Of a stretch of DNA of 16,695 nt, positions 14,984-16,695 are shown one piece after another. A program made the translations under genes and the position numbers. The notes beneath the pieces were generated by a model. The model was given only the letters and a program-made list of their open reading frames with translations. It did not search any database and was not told the origin of the DNA. Numbering within the stretch: position 1 is the stretch's first letter; each line of letters opens with the position of its first letter. Source of the stretch: Dehalococcoidia bacterium. Its GTDB lineage: Bacteria > Chloroflexota > Dehalococcoidia > GIF9 > AB-539-J10. The stretch covers positions 1-16,695 of the forward strand of contig JAUWGZ010000023.1 of the NCBI GenBank assembly GCA_030606165.1. Reading direction: 5' to 3'.

Positions 14984-16322
14984 CATCCACAAAATGGTCA
15001 TCTTGTTTTTTATACTTTATCACCTTTCCCTTTCTTTTACCTTTAACTCCGTTTTTTTCCTTGTCTGGTATTTTCGCTTTTAACGCCCTCACTAAAATAT
15101 CTTCAGCAAAGCGAATCTGTTTTTCTTCGAGCTTCTCAGGTGGAGCTTCTGGAATGCTTGGAAGTTCAACCGACTCCTCCACTCCAATCTCCTCAGCTAG
15201 CTCTGCTTCAAGTGGCTCCCTTTCCATAATTTCGGGGGAGATGGCTTCCGCTGCTGTTTCTGGCTCTTCTGTAACGGCCCTTTCCGCTTCAATAGCAGAG
15301 ACGCTCTTGATATCGATCCGCCAACCTGTGAGTTTCGCTGCTAGCCTGGCATTCTGTCCCTCTTTGCCTATAGCTAAAGAGAGCTGCTTATCAAGGACAA
15401 CTACAGTAGCTGCGTTTCTTTCTTCATCGGTTTTGATGCTTGCTACTTGAGCTGGACTAAGGGCGTTAGAGATAAACATCCCTGGGTCGGCATGCCATTG
15501 GATTACATCTATTTTTTCGCCCTTTAGTTCATTGATGATGCTTTGGAGTCTTATGCCCCGGGGACCAAGACAGCAACCTACAGCGTCAACGTTTTCTTGA
15601 GTAGTTGCCACTGCTACTTTACTTCGATGTCCGGCCTCGCGAGCTATGGCTTTTAACTTCACAATCCCATTGTGAATTTCAGGGATTTCCAGCTCAAAGA
15701 GTCCGCGTACTAGGTTGGGATGAGAGCGCGAAACTATTAATTGAGGCTCTTTGCTTCCCTGGACTATCTCAAGAAGATAAAATTTAAGTCGCTGCCCTCT
15801 ATAATAATGTTCATTAGGAACCTGTTCACTCAATGGAAATATCGCCTCTGTTCTATTCAGTCTGACATAAATTCGTTTAGGTTCGATGAATTGAATTGTT
15901 CCAGTAACAACCTTTCCTTCCCTATCGGTGAACTCCTCATAAATAATGCGGTGTTCTGCCTCTCGCAATCGCTGCAGAACGACTTGTTTTGCTGCTTGAG
16001 CAGCGATACGACCAATATTTTTGGGTGTGCATTCTATGTTTGCTACATCACCAACCTGTGCTGCAGCCTTCAATTTTCGAGCTTCGTCGATGGAGATTTC
16101 ACGATTTGGATTGGCAACTGACTCAACTATAACCTTTTGAATATAGAAATTGATTTCGCCGGCGTTAGGGTCAACTTTTACCAAAACATCTTGTTCCGGA
16201 GATGATGTGTCTTTTTTATATGCCGAGGCCAGCGCTGATTCTAAGGCAGCCAAGACAACTTCTTTAGGCAAATTCCTCTCAGCTGAAAGCTGAGTAATCG
16301 CAGCCTTAAGCTCTGTTTTCAT
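14967..16322 (-). CDS. nusA: Transcription termination/antitermination factor NusA
   Basis: RNA polymerase-binding factor controlling pausing, termination and antitermination. 451 residues from the ATG at 16322. That start has AGGA about 8 bases upstream; the GTG two codons earlier (16328) is only 3 bases from the same SD and is rejected. Domains: N-terminal polymerase-binding domain (about 1-125), S1 (about 136-200, VVTGTIQFIEPKRIYVRL), KH1 with CCLGPRG near 250-256 and KH2 with LAIGKEG near 316-322. A tail of about 100 residues follows: first acidic and Glu/Pro-rich, then Lys-rich (KNGVKGKRKGKVIKYKK), then acidic again. Such tails occur in place of the proteobacterial AR repeats. rimP, which normally precedes nusA, is absent here; instead there is a hairpin and an insertion-element remnant. 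Confidence 0.96.
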   Translation of the reverse strand: MKTELKAAITQLSAERNLPKEVVLAALESALASAYKKDTSSPEQDVLVKVDPNAGEINFYIQKVIVESVANPNREISIDEARKLKAAAQVGDVANIECTPKNIGRIAAQAAKQVVLQRLREAEHRIIYEEFTDREGKVVTGTIQFIEPKRIYVRLNRTEAIFPLSEQVPNEHYYRGQRLKFYLLEIVQGSKEPQLIVSRSHPNLVRGLFELEIPEIHNGIVKLKAIAREAGHRSKVAVATTQENVDAVGCCLGPRGIRLQSIINELKGEKIDVIQWHADPGMFISNALSPAQVASIKTDEERNAATVVVLDKQLSLAIGKEGQNARLAAKLTGWRIDIKSVSAIEAERAVTEEPETAAEAISPEIMEREPLEAELAEEIGVEESVELPSIPEAPPEKLEEKQIRFAEDILVRALKAKIPDKEKNGVKGKRKGKVIKYKKQDDHFVDDEVEE

Positions 16323-16359
16323 CTTCACTTTCCTATTTAATTTCTTGTATTTAATAAAT

Positions 16360-16380
16360 AAGGTGGGTAACCCCCACCTT
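16360..16380 (-). terminator. Terminator-like hairpin between integrase remnant and nusA
   Basis: AAGGTGGG (16360-16367) and CCCACCTT (16373-16380) form a perfect 8-bp stem around a 5-base loop. On the minus strand the stem is followed by a T-rich run (TTATTTATT), fitting an intrinsic terminator that ends integrase transcription 19 bases after its stop codon. It could equally act as an attenuator in a nusA leader, as it is only 38 bases before the nusA ATG. On the plus strand the following sequence is less T-rich. Confidence 0.55.
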
Positions 16381-16398
16381 TAGTTTGTATTCTTTATC

Positions 16399-16695
16399 TC
16401 AATTTAGCATGTTTGGATGAGAAATGCAAAAGTTTGTGCTGGCTGACCACATAGGTAACACTGGACTGCGGATTTTAGCAAGTTCTTTTTCAATATACTC
16501 TACCGGAGTAAGATAGGCAAGGGATTGGTGCGGGCGGTTGAAGTTATATTCTATAAGCCATTCATACTCTAGGGTCTCATTAAACCTTTCTATCTCCGGG
16601 TTATCCTTTGGGGTCTTGACCCTGGAGAAGTACCTTTGAATACCTAATTTGGCGGTAGCCGTTTCAAACTCCCAGGCAAACTCACTTCCATTATC
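16399..16695 (-). pseudogene. DDE integrase/transposase C-terminal part (IS481/IS3-like), internally deleted
   Basis: An open frame enters from the right edge and ends at TGA 16399-16401; 98 residues are visible. It shows the rve integrase core of an insertion sequence: DNGSEF (residues 1-6) carries the second catalytic Asp and DNPEIERFNETL (31-42) the catalytic Glu36, with D-x34-E spacing, followed by YNFNRPHQSLAYLTPVEYI (50-68). Between LEYE and WLIEYNF the family normally has about 20-25 more residues, so an in-frame deletion is inferred; the GAATGGCTT at this junction could be the surviving copy of a short repeat. The N-terminal part lies outside the window. No terminal inverted repeat or target duplication could be identified. 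It lies directly upstream of nusA, where rimP would be expected. Confidence 0.75.

Noticed and set aside
16383..16440. Promoter for nusA near the end of the integrase gene
   Set aside because: The best pair (TTGCAT-17-TAAATT on the minus strand) matches consensus poorly and lies before the terminator-like hairpin, so I do not annotate it.
1..16695. tRNA, rRNA, CRISPR array, riboswitch, phage or defence system
   Set aside because: The gaps are short (largest about 216 bases), none shows cloverleaf, repeat-spacer or known aptamer structure, and all long frames are recognisable housekeeping genes or the integrase remnant.

Overview
The window is a compact, roughly 45-50 % GC bacterial chromosomal segment made almost entirely of housekeeping genes. 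Gene content and order (purF-purM-purH diverging from rpsO-pnp-dapB-asd-dapA, then nusA-rnpM-infB-rbfA, ino1, a TIM-barrel gene, a CDP-alcohol phosphotransferase and purA), a short IF2 of about 580 residues and a bacterial inositol-lipid gene set point to the Chloroflexota, most likely class Dehalococcoidia. That placement rests on remembered gene order and protein character, not on a search.

Layout. (1) 1-2846, minus strand: purine operon purF -> purM -> purH, with purH running off the left edge. The genes overlap or are nearly contiguous, with strong Shine-Dalgarno (SD) sites. (2) 2847-2963: a back-to-back promoter region; near-consensus sigma70-type promoters fire left into purF and right into rpsO. 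(3) 2964-8231, plus strand: rpsO and pnp (30S protein S15 and the 3'-5' RNA phosphorolase), then dapB, asd and dapA, which together convert aspartyl phosphate to tetrahydrodipicolinate for lysine and peptidoglycan. (4) 8232-8300: convergent junction with an unusual 14-bp inverted repeat whose right arm lies inside the end of purA. (5) 8301-12351, minus strand: ino1 -> TIM-barrel protein -> PgsA/PIP-synthase-like gene -> purA. ino1 makes inositol-3-phosphate and the CDP-alcohol phosphotransferase probably attaches it to lipid; the TIM-barrel gene between them is unassigned. (6) 12352-12567: gap with a promoter and a 38-codon remnant of a small zinc-ribbon gene. (7) 12568-16322, minus strand: nusA -> rnpM (ylxR) -> infB -> rbfA, the transcription/translation operon, without rimP at its head. 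(8) 16323-16695: a terminator-like hairpin, then the C-terminal end of a DDE integrase/transposase, apparently internally deleted.

I found no defence, phage, CRISPR or tRNA features. The points most worth a second look are the altered nucleotide-binding motif in asd, the zinc-ribbon remnant overlapped by a promoter, the inverted repeats at two gene junctions, the inositol-lipid gene set with its unassigned partner, and the insertion-element remnant directly upstream of nusA.
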